This document shows positions 46,192-54,174 of a stretch of DNA of 64,000 nucleotides, piece by piece (the stretch's first letter is position 1; each line of letters starts with the position of its first letter). This stretch comes from Chitinophaga sp. LS1. Its GTDB lineage: Bacteria; Bacteroidota; Bacteroidia; Chitinophagales; Chitinophagaceae. The DNA lies in contig NZ_CP128362.1 of the NCBI RefSeq assembly GCF_034274695.1, positions 310,001-374,000 on the forward strand, given 5' to 3'. A program made the translations under genes and the position numbers. The notes under the pieces were generated by a model. That model was not told the origin of the DNA and ran no database searches. It was given only the letters and a program-made list of their open reading frames with translations.

Positions 46192-47108
46192 GAAGTTGTT
46201 TAGTCTTTATTGAATTGTCTTTATACAAACACGAAACCCAGGAATAGTTGATCTTTGTTTTGCGAACCAAAAGATACTACCCTGGGAATCATAAGCGAAG
46301 GTATAATAAGAAAATGGATATTGCCGCATTTAAGTATAGGAAAGCGAGGATATAAGTCAAAAGTGGATTTGGTGAAAGTAGTAAGCTTGATATTAAAACG
46401 GTTAAAAACGGGCTGTCAGTGGCGAGAATTAAGTATTAAAGAATATTTCCCCAATGGTGAAATTACGTGGCAAGGCGTGTATTACTACTTTAATAAATGG
46501 AGCAGCGATGGATCGTGGAAACTTATCTGGATAAATCTTTTAAAGGAAAATCGCCAAATCCTTGATTTGTCTTCGATTCAATTAGATGGAAGTCATACAC
46601 CATCGAAGCGAGGAGGCTATGCAGTAGGCTATCAGGGTCGAAAATCATGCAAAACGAGTAATAGTTTGTTTTTGAGTGACAATCAAGGCCAGATACTTAG
46701 TGTAAGCGAGCCACAATCCGGCAATCACAATGATCTTTATAATATTGTTTCAACTTTTGAAGAAATGCTAACCACCCTCGAAGAGGCTACAATAAATACG
46801 AAAGGATTGTTCTTAAATGCAGATGCAGGATTTGATGGAGGAGAATTCAGAGAATACTGTATGGAAAAGGAATTGGAAGCTAATATCGCTACCAATTCCC
46901 GTAATAGCAAGCAAACCAGTGAGTCATATCAATACTTTGATGATCAATTATATAAAAGACGCTACAAGATCGAACAAGCAAATGCCTGGATGGATAGCTT
47001 CAAAGCATTAATAATTAGATTTGAAACAAAAGCGGCTAACTGGAGAGCATTACAATGGATCGCAATCTTAGTCCTCTTTTGTAAAAAATTAAAAGACTAA
47101 ACAACTTC
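46192..47108. mobile_element. IS5-family insertion sequence, 917 bp
   Basis: Perfect 17-bp terminal inverted repeats: GAAGTTGTTTAGTCTTT at 46192-46208 and its complement at 47092-47108. The insertion is flanked by a 3-bp target duplication ATT (46189-46191 and 47109-47111). One transposase gene fills the element. It interrupts the MauE-like gene. Confidence 0.93.
46255..47100 (+). CDS. IS5-family transposase
   Basis: The 281-residue product is a complete DDE transposase of the IS5/DUF4096 type. The N-terminal region has VVSLILKRLKTGCQWRELSI and GVYYYFNKWSSDGSW. The catalytic domain has the first Asp in SSIQLDGSHTPSKRGG, the second in LFLNADAGFDGGEFREYC and the Glu in YKIEQANAWMDSFKAL followed by IIRFE. 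There is no ATG near the start; a TGA lies just upstream, so TTG at 46255 is used. The stop lies inside the right terminal repeat. Confidence 0.92.
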   Translation: MFCEPKDTTLGIISEGIIRKWILPHLSIGKRGYKSKVDLVKVVSLILKRLKTGCQWRELSIKEYFPNGEITWQGVYYYFNKWSSDGSWKLIWINLLKENRQILDLSSIQLDGSHTPSKRGGYAVGYQGRKSCKTSNSLFLSDNQGQILSVSEPQSGNHNDLYNIVSTFEEMLTTLEEATINTKGLFLNADAGFDGGEFREYCMEKELEANIATNSRNSKQTSESYQYFDDQLYKRRYKIEQANAWMDSFKALIIRFETKAANWRALQWIAILVLFCKKLKD

Positions 47109-47624
47109 ATTAAAAGAGATTTAATTACTGACACAATTTCATGTTTGTTTATTCTTCTCTTTATCTATGCAGCAATAAGTAAACTATTAGCTGGCAATAC
47201 CTTCAAAGAACAAGTAGGTCAATCTCCTCTATTGACATCGTATTCATCTATAATAGTTATTCTTATTCCATTTATAGAAATATTTCTTTCAATACTCTTA
47301 ATAAAAACCAAAACCAGACTAGCTGCTTTGTATGGCAGCTTTGGTCTCATGGTACTATTCACACTATACATAATTGCTATTACAAAACTTAGTGATTACA
47401 TACCATGTTCTTGTGGGGGAATATTAGAAAGTATGAATTGGAATCAACACTTAGTATTCAATTGCATTTTCGTAGTACTGGCCATAATAGCTATTTTATT
47501 ATATAAGCCAGCCAAACTTTAATTAATAAATTCCTCCAAATAACCAATAATTAATTGTTTTAAATAACAATCAGGGGATGCTGAAAACCTGTACCAGAGT
47601 AAGCAAATTCTCAAACAAACACAA

Positions 47625-47906
47625 ATGAAAAATTTCAAATTTGTAGCAATTGCTTTAATGCTCGTTGCAACGTTAGGTGCATTTGGAAACAAGCGTATGA
47701 AACGATTTTTTGTTTATGCCGGTTGGGCCCACATTTATAGCTATGTGGTTTGCAACAGTGGCAGCCTTGACCCTATCTATCTCACTACAGGTGGTTGTGA
47801 TGTAAATGGGTTCGGCGACGTATGCACTATTCAATTACAACCAGCTTATCCGGATGTATATACTTGTGAGTCTTTCCCATTAGTTTATCTCAGAAGACCA
47901 TATTAA
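47625..47906 (+). CDS. Small secreted four-cysteine protein, DUF6520-like
   Basis: A 93-residue protein with a signal peptide (MKNFKFVAIALMLVATLGAF) and a mature part of about 70 residues. Cys43, Cys58, Cys67 and Cys81 could form two disulfides. The layout, with a KNxKF start, a short signal and a C-terminal G-x-C-D / C-T-I-Q stretch, resembles DUF6520 proteins of Bacteroidota, which are often beside MauE-like genes. Function unknown. It lies about 100 bp behind the interrupted MauE-like gene and 50 bp before the membrane-anchored protein. Confidence 0.65.
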   Translation: MKNFKFVAIALMLVATLGAFGNKRMKRFFVYAGWAHIYSYVVCNSGSLDPIYLTTGGCDVNGFGDVCTIQLQPAYPDVYTCESFPLVYLRRPY

Positions 47907-47956
47907 TCAATAGGGATGAGATGGAAATATCTCATCCCTACTTCAATATAAATTAA

Positions 47957-49021
47957 ATGACAAAAAAAAGAATTCAGCATCTTCTTATAATAACACTAAT
48001 AGCTGTTTCCATTATACTTGTATTATATATACAATCGCCTTCTTACAGAAAAAATTTAAACGGATTTAAGAGATCCTTTATAAACTCAAAAATTGAGAGA
48101 TTAGATAAATGGAAACTAATTGATAATGCCTGGCGAATAGCTGGTATTTCTGGCAATAACATCTATTTAAATAACATTAAATATTTGAATGTCCTGGCAA
48201 AATTTAACTTTGCCAAAAAAGACGCCCAAATCATTAAGATCAGTATTGATAATGCAGACACATCACATTTTGGAGATACTCGTCTTTATATAAATGATAG
48301 TACTTTTTATTTAATTGATGGAAACGCAAGAAGGGTTTATCAGGGCAAAACTGGACAGTGGAAAGCCCAATTCCTCAGATCAGATCGTATACAATTCCTC
48401 TCCGCCATCCCTCTCTCCTCCGGCTCCTTCCTCTATTACATGCTCACCCGCGATAACGGATTCTACCTTGCAAAAAAATCCATTGGTACGGATTCTCTTC
48501 AAAACGCCTTTGATCTCTTACAAAAACAACAAGACAAAGTATTCAGCAAAGACGGTAAATTCCTATTCGATAATTATTCATCTAAAGCAGTCTACACCTA
48601 TTCATACAGAAACGAATTCATAGTCGCAGATACAAACCTCCACCTCCTCTACAGGGGCCATACTATCGATACCAACTCCATCGCCAAAATAACACTCTCC
48701 ACACCCGATGAAAACGGTACCATAAAAATGGCCTCTCCACCACTCGTCGTAAACCGCAAATGCAGCGTTAGTCATGGCTACCTCTTCATAAACGGCGCCC
48801 TCAAAGCCGACAATCAATCAAAAAAACAATTCACCGACTCCCTCACAATAGATATATACGACCTTAAAGATGGAAAATACTGCTCAAGCTTTCTCATCCC
48901 AAATGAGAAAAAAATCAAACTCATGGAATTCAAAATGGAAGGTGATAAGTTAATTGCGCTATTTGATCAAACCCTAAAAGCATTCAAAGTTAGCATTCCA
49001 GGAATCAATCTTAACCGCTAA
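47957..49021 (+). CDS. Membrane-anchored extracytoplasmic protein, possible beta-propeller
   Basis: A 354-residue protein with one N-terminal membrane helix (LLIITLIAVSIILVLYIQ) and no lipobox, so the bulk should face the periplasm. The remainder shows repeated short beta-strand patterns (ISGNNIYLNNIKYLNVLAKF, DTRLYINDSTFYLIDGNARR, IVADTNLHLLYRGHTID) suggestive of propeller blades. No catalytic motif was recognised. In Bacteroidota, propeller proteins of the BF3164 type accompany small secreted peptides; this one could be a distant functional equivalent (inference). Base composition changes within the gene near 48380 from AT-rich to a C-rich codon style. Confidence 0.5.
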   Translation: MTKKRIQHLLIITLIAVSIILVLYIQSPSYRKNLNGFKRSFINSKIERLDKWKLIDNAWRIAGISGNNIYLNNIKYLNVLAKFNFAKKDAQIIKISIDNADTSHFGDTRLYINDSTFYLIDGNARRVYQGKTGQWKAQFLRSDRIQFLSAIPLSSGSFLYYMLTRDNGFYLAKKSIGTDSLQNAFDLLQKQQDKVFSKDGKFLFDNYSSKAVYTYSYRNEFIVADTNLHLLYRGHTIDTNSIAKITLSTPDENGTIKMASPPLVVNRKCSVSHGYLFINGALKADNQSKKQFTDSLTIDIYDLKDGKYCSSFLIPNEKKIKLMEFKMEGDKLIALFDQTLKAFKVSIPGINLNR

Positions 49022-49077
49022 TAAAATCATCCAAATAATTCTGAATTCCGTCCATCCCCCACTCTCTCCCTCCTTCG

Positions 49078-49085
49078 TACCTTTG
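49078..49085 (+). promoter_or_regulatory. -7 box immediately upstream of the pirin gene
   Basis: TACCTTTG matches TAnnTTTG exactly and ends four bases before the ATG at 49090. If used, transcription would start at or next to the start codon, giving a leaderless message. No good -33 box was seen. Confidence 0.45.
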
Positions 49086-49089
49086 CCCC

Positions 49090-49947
49090 ATGCAAAGATC
49101 AATTAACAAAATCAACACAAACCACCCCATCAGTGGTTCCCTCTCATCATATCATTTCTACAACCCCCTGCCTCTCCCCGACGGCAACACCATCGATCCA
49201 TTCCTCCTCCTCCATCACCATGGTCCCATGACCCTGCCTCCTTTCAATTCAGGCATGCCATTCGGACCACACCCCCATCGCGGTTTTGAAACCGTGACCT
49301 GGATCGTAAAAGGCCACGTTGTCCACAAAGACTCCCACGGCTTCCACAGCCGTATCGACGAAGGTGGCGTACAATGGATGACCGCCGCCCGCGGCCTCAT
49401 TCACAACGAATACGTAGAAGATACTTTCAAGGAAACAGGTGGGGATTTAGAGTTGTTACAATTATGGATCAACCTGCCTGCAAAAGACAAAATGATCCCA
49501 GCTAAATACAAAGGCTTACAAAAAGACGATATCCCGGTTATCACAAATGATAAAGTGAAGGTAGCAATCGCAGGTGGTCAGTGGAATGGCCATAAAGGGG
49601 CTTTACAGTCGATTACAGACATTAACGCATTCCTGATTGACATCAGTGAAGGTGGCAGTACTAAAATAAACGTAACGAAGGAAAGAAACATCCTTTTCTA
49701 TGTCCTCCACGGAGAAGTCACCGTCAATGGCCGCACAACCGGCGACAGAAGTATGGTGCTCTTCAATAATGACGGAGATGAAATTGAAATCAGTGCCGGC
49801 AAAGACGCACTCATCCTGTATTGCGATGGCCTGCCACTGAATGAACCCATCGCCTGGCATGGTCCCTATGTGATGAACACACAAACGGAGATCATGGAAG
49901 CTATGCGCGATGAAAGAATGGGCAAATTCGGATTCTATATAGACTAA
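49090..49947 (+). CDS. Pirin family protein
   Basis: A 285-residue bicupin. The N-terminal cupin holds the metal site: HHHGPMTLPPF, GPHPHRGFETVTWIVKGHVV (two His), and the later His and Glu of GLIHNEYVED. The C-terminal cupin begins about residue 160 and includes LFYVLHGEVTVNGR. Family members include quercetin dioxygenases and nuclear cofactors; most bacterial ones have no settled role. It is monocistronic with a terminator between it and kup. Confidence 0.9.
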   Translation: MQRSINKINTNHPISGSLSSYHFYNPLPLPDGNTIDPFLLLHHHGPMTLPPFNSGMPFGPHPHRGFETVTWIVKGHVVHKDSHGFHSRIDEGGVQWMTAARGLIHNEYVEDTFKETGGDLELLQLWINLPAKDKMIPAKYKGLQKDDIPVITNDKVKVAIAGGQWNGHKGALQSITDINAFLIDISEGGSTKINVTKERNILFYVLHGEVTVNGRTTGDRSMVLFNNDGDEIEISAGKDALILYCDGLPLNEPIAWHGPYVMNTQTEIMEAMRDERMGKFGFYID

Positions 49948-49976
49948 AAAAAATACCCGTATAGACTAAATATTAA

Positions 49977-50004
49977 GGGCCGCTCATGAGAGCGGCCCTC
50001 TTAC
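49977..50004. terminator. Terminator between the pirin and kup genes
   Basis: GGGCCGCTC (49977-49985) pairs with GAGCGGCCC (49990-49998) over a 4-base loop, followed by TCTTACTTTT. It lies between convergent stop codons and can act on both strands. Confidence 0.8.
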
Positions 50005-50006
50005 TT

Positions 50007-51959
50007 TTAATGTATAATTCGCTTCAATTGCAAATTAGTAACTGGTGCTACCACCAGCGGATATTTCTCAATTGTTACATAACTTGAATCCAGTCCAAAA
50101 CCTCGTTCCTCAGAAAGACTCACGCGTTTCAACCAGAAATACATACGCATGATCATACGCTCATACAATGGCAGGTCATTATCATGTGACAGGAACTTCT
50201 CCATTACTATAAACTGGAAGTCACCCACCACATTATTCTTACTCAGTGATTCATAACGGCTGGTGATATTCACCTCTTTATTCCTCACCATATCTTCCAC
50301 CACCATTCTGAACATCAGGTTAATACGTTGCTCCACCTTAAAACCTAAGCGGAATTCCACACGAATCACCTCGTTCGGAATAATCGTCTGCACTGAATAT
50401 TCACTCAGATATGGCTCATCTACTACATCCACATGCACAAACCAATAGATATCTGCACGCTTTGGTTTCTTATTCAGAATAGAATAGATGATCTTATGTT
50501 CGATCTCTTTCGGATTATCAGCACTACTCATATACACCAGATGGGTAGCATACTTGGGTATAGTCGTATCGTTACTCAGCTCCTGAATCACAGCCAGATG
50601 ATCTTCCAGTCGTACAAATTCAACGTAACGATTTTTGATCTTGCGTGATTTAAACCACACCAGCATTATGAGGAACAGCACCCCTGCCACAATCACGGTT
50701 ACATAACCACCGTGCATAAATTTTACCAGGTTGGCGAACAGGAAAGAGAACTCTATCGTAAAATATATAATCAGGTAAAGTAGAATCAAACTGACACGCA
50801 CCCTTCGCGTGTACAAATAGAAGGCGAACAAACACGAAGTCATCAACATACAAATCGTAATGGAGAGACCATACGCCGCTTCCATCGCCCCCGATTCCTG
50901 GAAGATTAATACGATAGCCACACAACCTATCCACATCATGGTGTTGATACCTGGAATATACAACTGACCACGCATTTCAGTAGGATAATTGATCTTCAGC
51001 TTCGGCCACAGATTCAGTCGCATCGCTTCTGAAATCAATGTAAATGAACCGGAGATCAATGCCTGGCTCGCGATAATAGACGCCATTGTTGCGATCAGGA
51101 TACCAGGTATTATAAACCACTCAGGCATAATTGTAAAGAACGGGTTCTGATCCTTAGGCAGCATCGTGCCTTTGTGTGTGAGCAACCATGCACCCTGTCC
51201 CAGATAGTTCAGGAGCAAACAGGTTTTCACAAATATCCAGGATACCCGGATATTGCCTTTACCACAGTGGCCCAGGTCAGAATACAGCGCTTCAGCACCT
51301 GTTGTACACAGGAAGACTGCACCCAGAATCAGGAAACCACGGGGATAGGTAGTTAATAACTGTATCGCATAGTGTGGGCTGAAAGCTTTCAGTACAGAGA
51401 AATCATCTGCCAGGTGTGAAAGTCCCAGAATACCCAGCATGGAGAACCAAATCACCATGATAGGGCCAAACAGCTTACCAATAGAGTTTGTACCAAACTG
51501 CTGAACTACGAAGAGTAAAGTAATAATCGTCAGTACAATTTTTACAATTGTCCACTGACTAAGATCTTTAAATACTTCCAGTGTGCGTAGACCTTCAATC
51601 GCGGTCGTTACAGTAATAGGTGGGGTAATGATACCGTCTGCCAGTAATGCGGCGCCGCCGATCATACCAAAGATAACGGCCCATTTTGCATGACGCCTTA
51701 CGAGCGCGTATAATGAGAAGATACCGCCTTCTCCTTTGTTGTCTGCCCGAAGGGTCAGAATCACATACTTAATGGTTGTTTGTAAAGTCAGGGTCCAGAA
51801 AATACAGGAAATACCGCCAATGACCAGGAGATCGCTAATATAGTTCGTACCTATAATAGCCTTGAAAACGTATAACGGAGAGGTTCCAATGTCACCGTAA
51901 ATAATACCTAATGCTACTACTAAACCGGCCAGGCTAACCCTGTTAATGTCTTTTCTCAC
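50007..51959 (-). CDS. kup: Kup-family potassium uptake transporter
   Basis: Kup imports K+ with protons across the inner membrane. From the GTG at 51959 (next residues RKDINRVSLAGLVVALG) the product has 650 residues. About twelve helices follow: GIIYGDIGTSPLYVFKAIIG, RADNKGEGGIFSLYALVRRH and GDIGT-type K+ site residues are clear. A C-terminal cytoplasmic region of about 200 residues begins near KSRKIKNRYVEFVRLEDHL. The frame extends to 52064, but an exact -7 box covers those first codons, so that longer start would lie at or upstream of the transcript's 5' end. Confidence 0.9.
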   Translation of the reverse strand: MRKDINRVSLAGLVVALGIIYGDIGTSPLYVFKAIIGTNYISDLLVIGGISCIFWTLTLQTTIKYVILTLRADNKGEGGIFSLYALVRRHAKWAVIFGMIGGAALLADGIITPPITVTTAIEGLRTLEVFKDLSQWTIVKIVLTIITLLFVVQQFGTNSIGKLFGPIMVIWFSMLGILGLSHLADDFSVLKAFSPHYAIQLLTTYPRGFLILGAVFLCTTGAEALYSDLGHCGKGNIRVSWIFVKTCLLLNYLGQGAWLLTHKGTMLPKDQNPFFTIMPEWFIIPGILIATMASIIASQALISGSFTLISEAMRLNLWPKLKINYPTEMRGQLYIPGINTMMWIGCVAIVLIFQESGAMEAAYGLSITICMLMTSCLFAFYLYTRRVRVSLILLYLIIYFTIEFSFLFANLVKFMHGGYVTVIVAGVLFLIMLVWFKSRKIKNRYVEFVRLEDHLAVIQELSNDTTIPKYATHLVYMSSADNPKEIEHKIIYSILNKKPKRADIYWFVHVDVVDEPYLSEYSVQTIIPNEVIRVEFRLGFKVEQRINLMFRMVVEDMVRNKEVNITSRYESLSKNNVVGDFQFIVMEKFLSHDNDLPLYERMIMRMYFWLKRVSLSEERGFGLDSSYVTIEKYPLVVAPVTNLQLKRIIH

Positions 51960-52061
51960 GAAATAAGTAATTAAATGAATAAGAGTAGTATTTCTTTTGA
52001 TGTCGTAACTACCTCCCTTTAGGAGTGTGCACTCAAACAGTTCTCTACTCAAAAAAGCCAT

Positions 52062-52069
52062 CAAAGTTA
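52062..52069 (-). promoter_or_regulatory. Probable -7 box of kup
   Basis: On the minus strand TAACTTTG fits TAnnTTTG exactly. A start a few bases downstream gives a leader of about 100 nt before the GTG at 51959. Confidence 0.45.
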
Positions 52070-52249
52070 GTGTGAATTCAGGAATATAGAAAATTTTTTG
52101 TAAGAGTTAACAATGGTGCTTCCGGGGTTAGCAAAGGCAACCGGTGGGGGTTTGGGGGAAGTATTAGAAACCTGGTAAAGACACACTAAATGTGCTGAGA
52201 TATGCTATAGGCTATTCCAGCATGTCTATCCTGATCAATCCTTTACGGG

Positions 52250-52281
52250 CATAAAAAAACCCCGTCTCTGTTGAGACGGGG
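52250..52281 (-). terminator. Terminator after the OmpA-like gene
   Basis: CCCCGTCTC (52260-52268) pairs with GAGACGGGG (52273-52281). On the minus strand the stem is followed by a run of seven T, 26 bp after the OmpA-like stop codon. Confidence 0.85.
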
Positions 52282-52306
52282 CCTTTATATTTTTTCTCAG
52301 TGAGAA

Positions 52307-53860
52307 TTAGTTAGCTGGAGACAGATCTACAGTACCAGACTCACCAGGAGTGTTTTGTTTGATGAAGCGACCACGGTCGATACCTTGCTTGTCAGCCAGG
52401 TAGTCGATCACTGAATCAACACGACGGCTGCTCAGGTCTACACCACCTTTCTTACCCTTAGCACCTGCGTGACCTGTTACCAGGATGTTACAAGTTGGGT
52501 TAGATTTCAGTGTGCTAGCAACAGAAGCCAGGATAGCTTCGTTGTCAGAACCTACCTTAGTAGAAGCACCTTTGAATGCTACGCTAGGCAGAACCAGACT
52601 ACCACAAGCTGCTGGAGGAGGAGTCTTGCAGCACTCAGGATCTGGGCACTTACCAACACCATCAGCATCAACTGGCTGGCAATAAGTTGGAGTGATCAGC
52701 TGCTTGTCTTTGTAATCAGGAACACCGTCACCATCAGTATCTTTAGCTACACCGTGAACATCAACTGGAGCGCCAGCTGGTGTGTTTGGTTCGCGGTCGA
52801 ACTGATCAGTTACGCCATCACCATCTGCATCAGGCAGAACTGGAGTAGGCAGTTTCATGTGACGAGGTGCGCTCAGCTCATTGTAAGCATAGTTGAGCGG
52901 ATTAACCCACCATAATGGTTCAACTCTCTTAGAGCTGTTACCCAGGTTGAAGTTCAGACGTACACTAGTGTAGCTGAATGCATCCTTATGGTTAGAGTAT
53001 GGAGAAGAATAACCGTCCAGATAATCATCGAAATACATAGTGTATTTCTCTTCCAGACCGATATTGAAACGTTTAGACACTCTCCAGGCTATGCCAGTAC
53101 CGAAATCGGCACCATGACGCCACAGCTGGTTGTTGTCTTTACGACCGATATTACCTCTGTTACCCTGAGATGGAGCGTTTGATTCATAATCACCATCATA
53201 CAGGTTGTTCAGCTGATCCTTGATATCTTTACGTTTACCGCTAAAGTTAATACCAGAATAGTTGTAACCGTTACCACTAGCATCTACTGCATCAACGTCA
53301 ACGTCGATCAGACCCAGTGAATAACCACCGAATACATACCAGTTCATTTTTGGCTGCGCTTTGTAGAACAGGATGTTGCTCAGAGAAGCGATCAGGTCAA
53401 AAGACAGCTGGTGAGTTGCAGTTTTATAGTTAGGAACGATCATACCGCCGTTTAAAGCAGCAGTTTTAGCCCAGATAGTAGCAGCGCCACCACCTGCACC
53501 AGCTACTGGACGCAGTCTGTAATCCTGACCTTTGTCGAAGGAACCAGTATACTCACCTCTGATGGAGAATGTATGACCCAGAGATTTTCTCAGGGAGATA
53601 CCACCACCAAAACCTGGTTTAGCAGGAATGGTACCGTTGATAACGTGCAGACCACCGTGGAAACCTAATTCCCACATATCACGTGGTTTCGCAGGGAAAT
53701 CATACTGGTGATTCGCGAAATTGTTTTGTTGTGCCTGTCTTGATGCTGGAACTTTGGTTGAATCCAGGGCGTCAAAAACAGGGGTAACTTGTGCATAACT
53801 GGAAGACGCCGCTAGGAGACTCATAGCGCCAGCCAGTAATAAGTACTTTTTGCTTGCCAT
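52307..53860 (-). CDS. OmpA-family outer membrane protein with thrombospondin type 3 repeats
   Basis: A 517-residue abundant-type envelope protein. A signal peptide (LLLAGAMSLLAASSSYAQ) leads to a beta-barrel of about 320 residues. Calcium-binding type 3 repeats follow (DADGDGVTDQFDREPNTPAG, DTDGDGVPDYKDKQ), then a cysteine-rich bridge (KCPDPECCKTPPPAAC) and the C-terminal OmpA domain (about 425-517). That domain has NILVTGHAGAKG where the usual motif is GHTDxxG: the peptidoglycan-binding Asp is absent (Gly466), while the RR pair (479-480) is kept. The domain also ends early, without the usual N-RRV closing strand. Anchoring to peptidoglycan may be weak or different. Confidence 0.88.
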   Translation of the reverse strand: MASKKYLLLAGAMSLLAASSSYAQVTPVFDALDSTKVPASRQAQQNNFANHQYDFPAKPRDMWELGFHGGLHVINGTIPAKPGFGGGISLRKSLGHTFSIRGEYTGSFDKGQDYRLRPVAGAGGGAATIWAKTAALNGGMIVPNYKTATHQLSFDLIASLSNILFYKAQPKMNWYVFGGYSLGLIDVDVDAVDASGNGYNYSGINFSGKRKDIKDQLNNLYDGDYESNAPSQGNRGNIGRKDNNQLWRHGADFGTGIAWRVSKRFNIGLEEKYTMYFDDYLDGYSSPYSNHKDAFSYTSVRLNFNLGNSSKRVEPLWWVNPLNYAYNELSAPRHMKLPTPVLPDADGDGVTDQFDREPNTPAGAPVDVHGVAKDTDGDGVPDYKDKQLITPTYCQPVDADGVGKCPDPECCKTPPPAACGSLVLPSVAFKGASTKVGSDNEAILASVASTLKSNPTCNILVTGHAGAKGKKGGVDLSSRRVDSVIDYLADKQGIDRGRFIKQNTPGESGTVDLSPAN

Positions 53861-54174
53861 AATTGTTTTCTATTTAAAAACTGTTAAAAATTTACTAATA
53901 ACCCGTTTTTTTACCCAGCAAAGGTAAAATTCTCAAATGAATATTCAAATTTTTGTTGCAATATTATTTCTATTGATAACTGGTTAACTATTAACACTTA
54001 GGCAAAACTAATGTTGTGCCATACTTTGTTTGCAGTATATAACGAATAAGCATATTTGTTATAACTTAAACAAAGTAATGTTAAAGTTTTGTTACTCCCT
54101 TATATACAAATTAGGGGCCAAATTGTTAAAATTTGATATTTTAAGCATAGATTAGCAATCTTTTTCAATCAACC
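53861..54174. other. Divergent regulatory region between the OmpA-like gene and the polyprenyl synthase gene
   Basis: About 314 bp of AT-rich non-coding DNA. It holds the OmpA-like promoter (53919-53949) and a roughly 40-nt leader plus, presumably, the promoter of the plus-strand gene, for which no clear -7 box was seen. Confidence 0.5.
53919..53949 (-). promoter_or_regulatory. Promoter of the OmpA-like gene
   Basis: On the minus strand TTTG (-33, at 53946-53949), a 19-bp spacer and TACCTTTG (-7, at 53919-53926) match the Bacteroidota primary sigma factor consensus fully. Confidence 0.75.

Larger units (their letters stand above)
46165..47522 (+). pseudogene. MauE/DoxX-like redox-associated membrane protein, split by an IS5-family element
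   Basis: Joining 46165-46191 to 47112-47522 gives one open frame of 145 codons plus no internal stop: MRKVRNPYI, then KRDLITDTISCLFILLFIYA and on to the stop at 47522. Four membrane helices are visible, and PCSCGGILESMNW supplies a C-x-C-G-G motif as in MauE-type proteins. MauE of methylamine dehydrogenase operons helps form disulfides in its partner subunit. The IS separates nine N-terminal codons from the rest. The 3' part may still be translated from a TTG at 47145, lacking 21 residues. The small Cys-containing protein gene follows at 47625. Confidence 0.85.

Noticed and set aside
42000..49021. Integrative element or prophage spanning the accessory region
   Set aside because: Two insertion sequences and AT-rich genes are present, but no integrase, relaxase, phage gene or flanking attachment repeat was seen.
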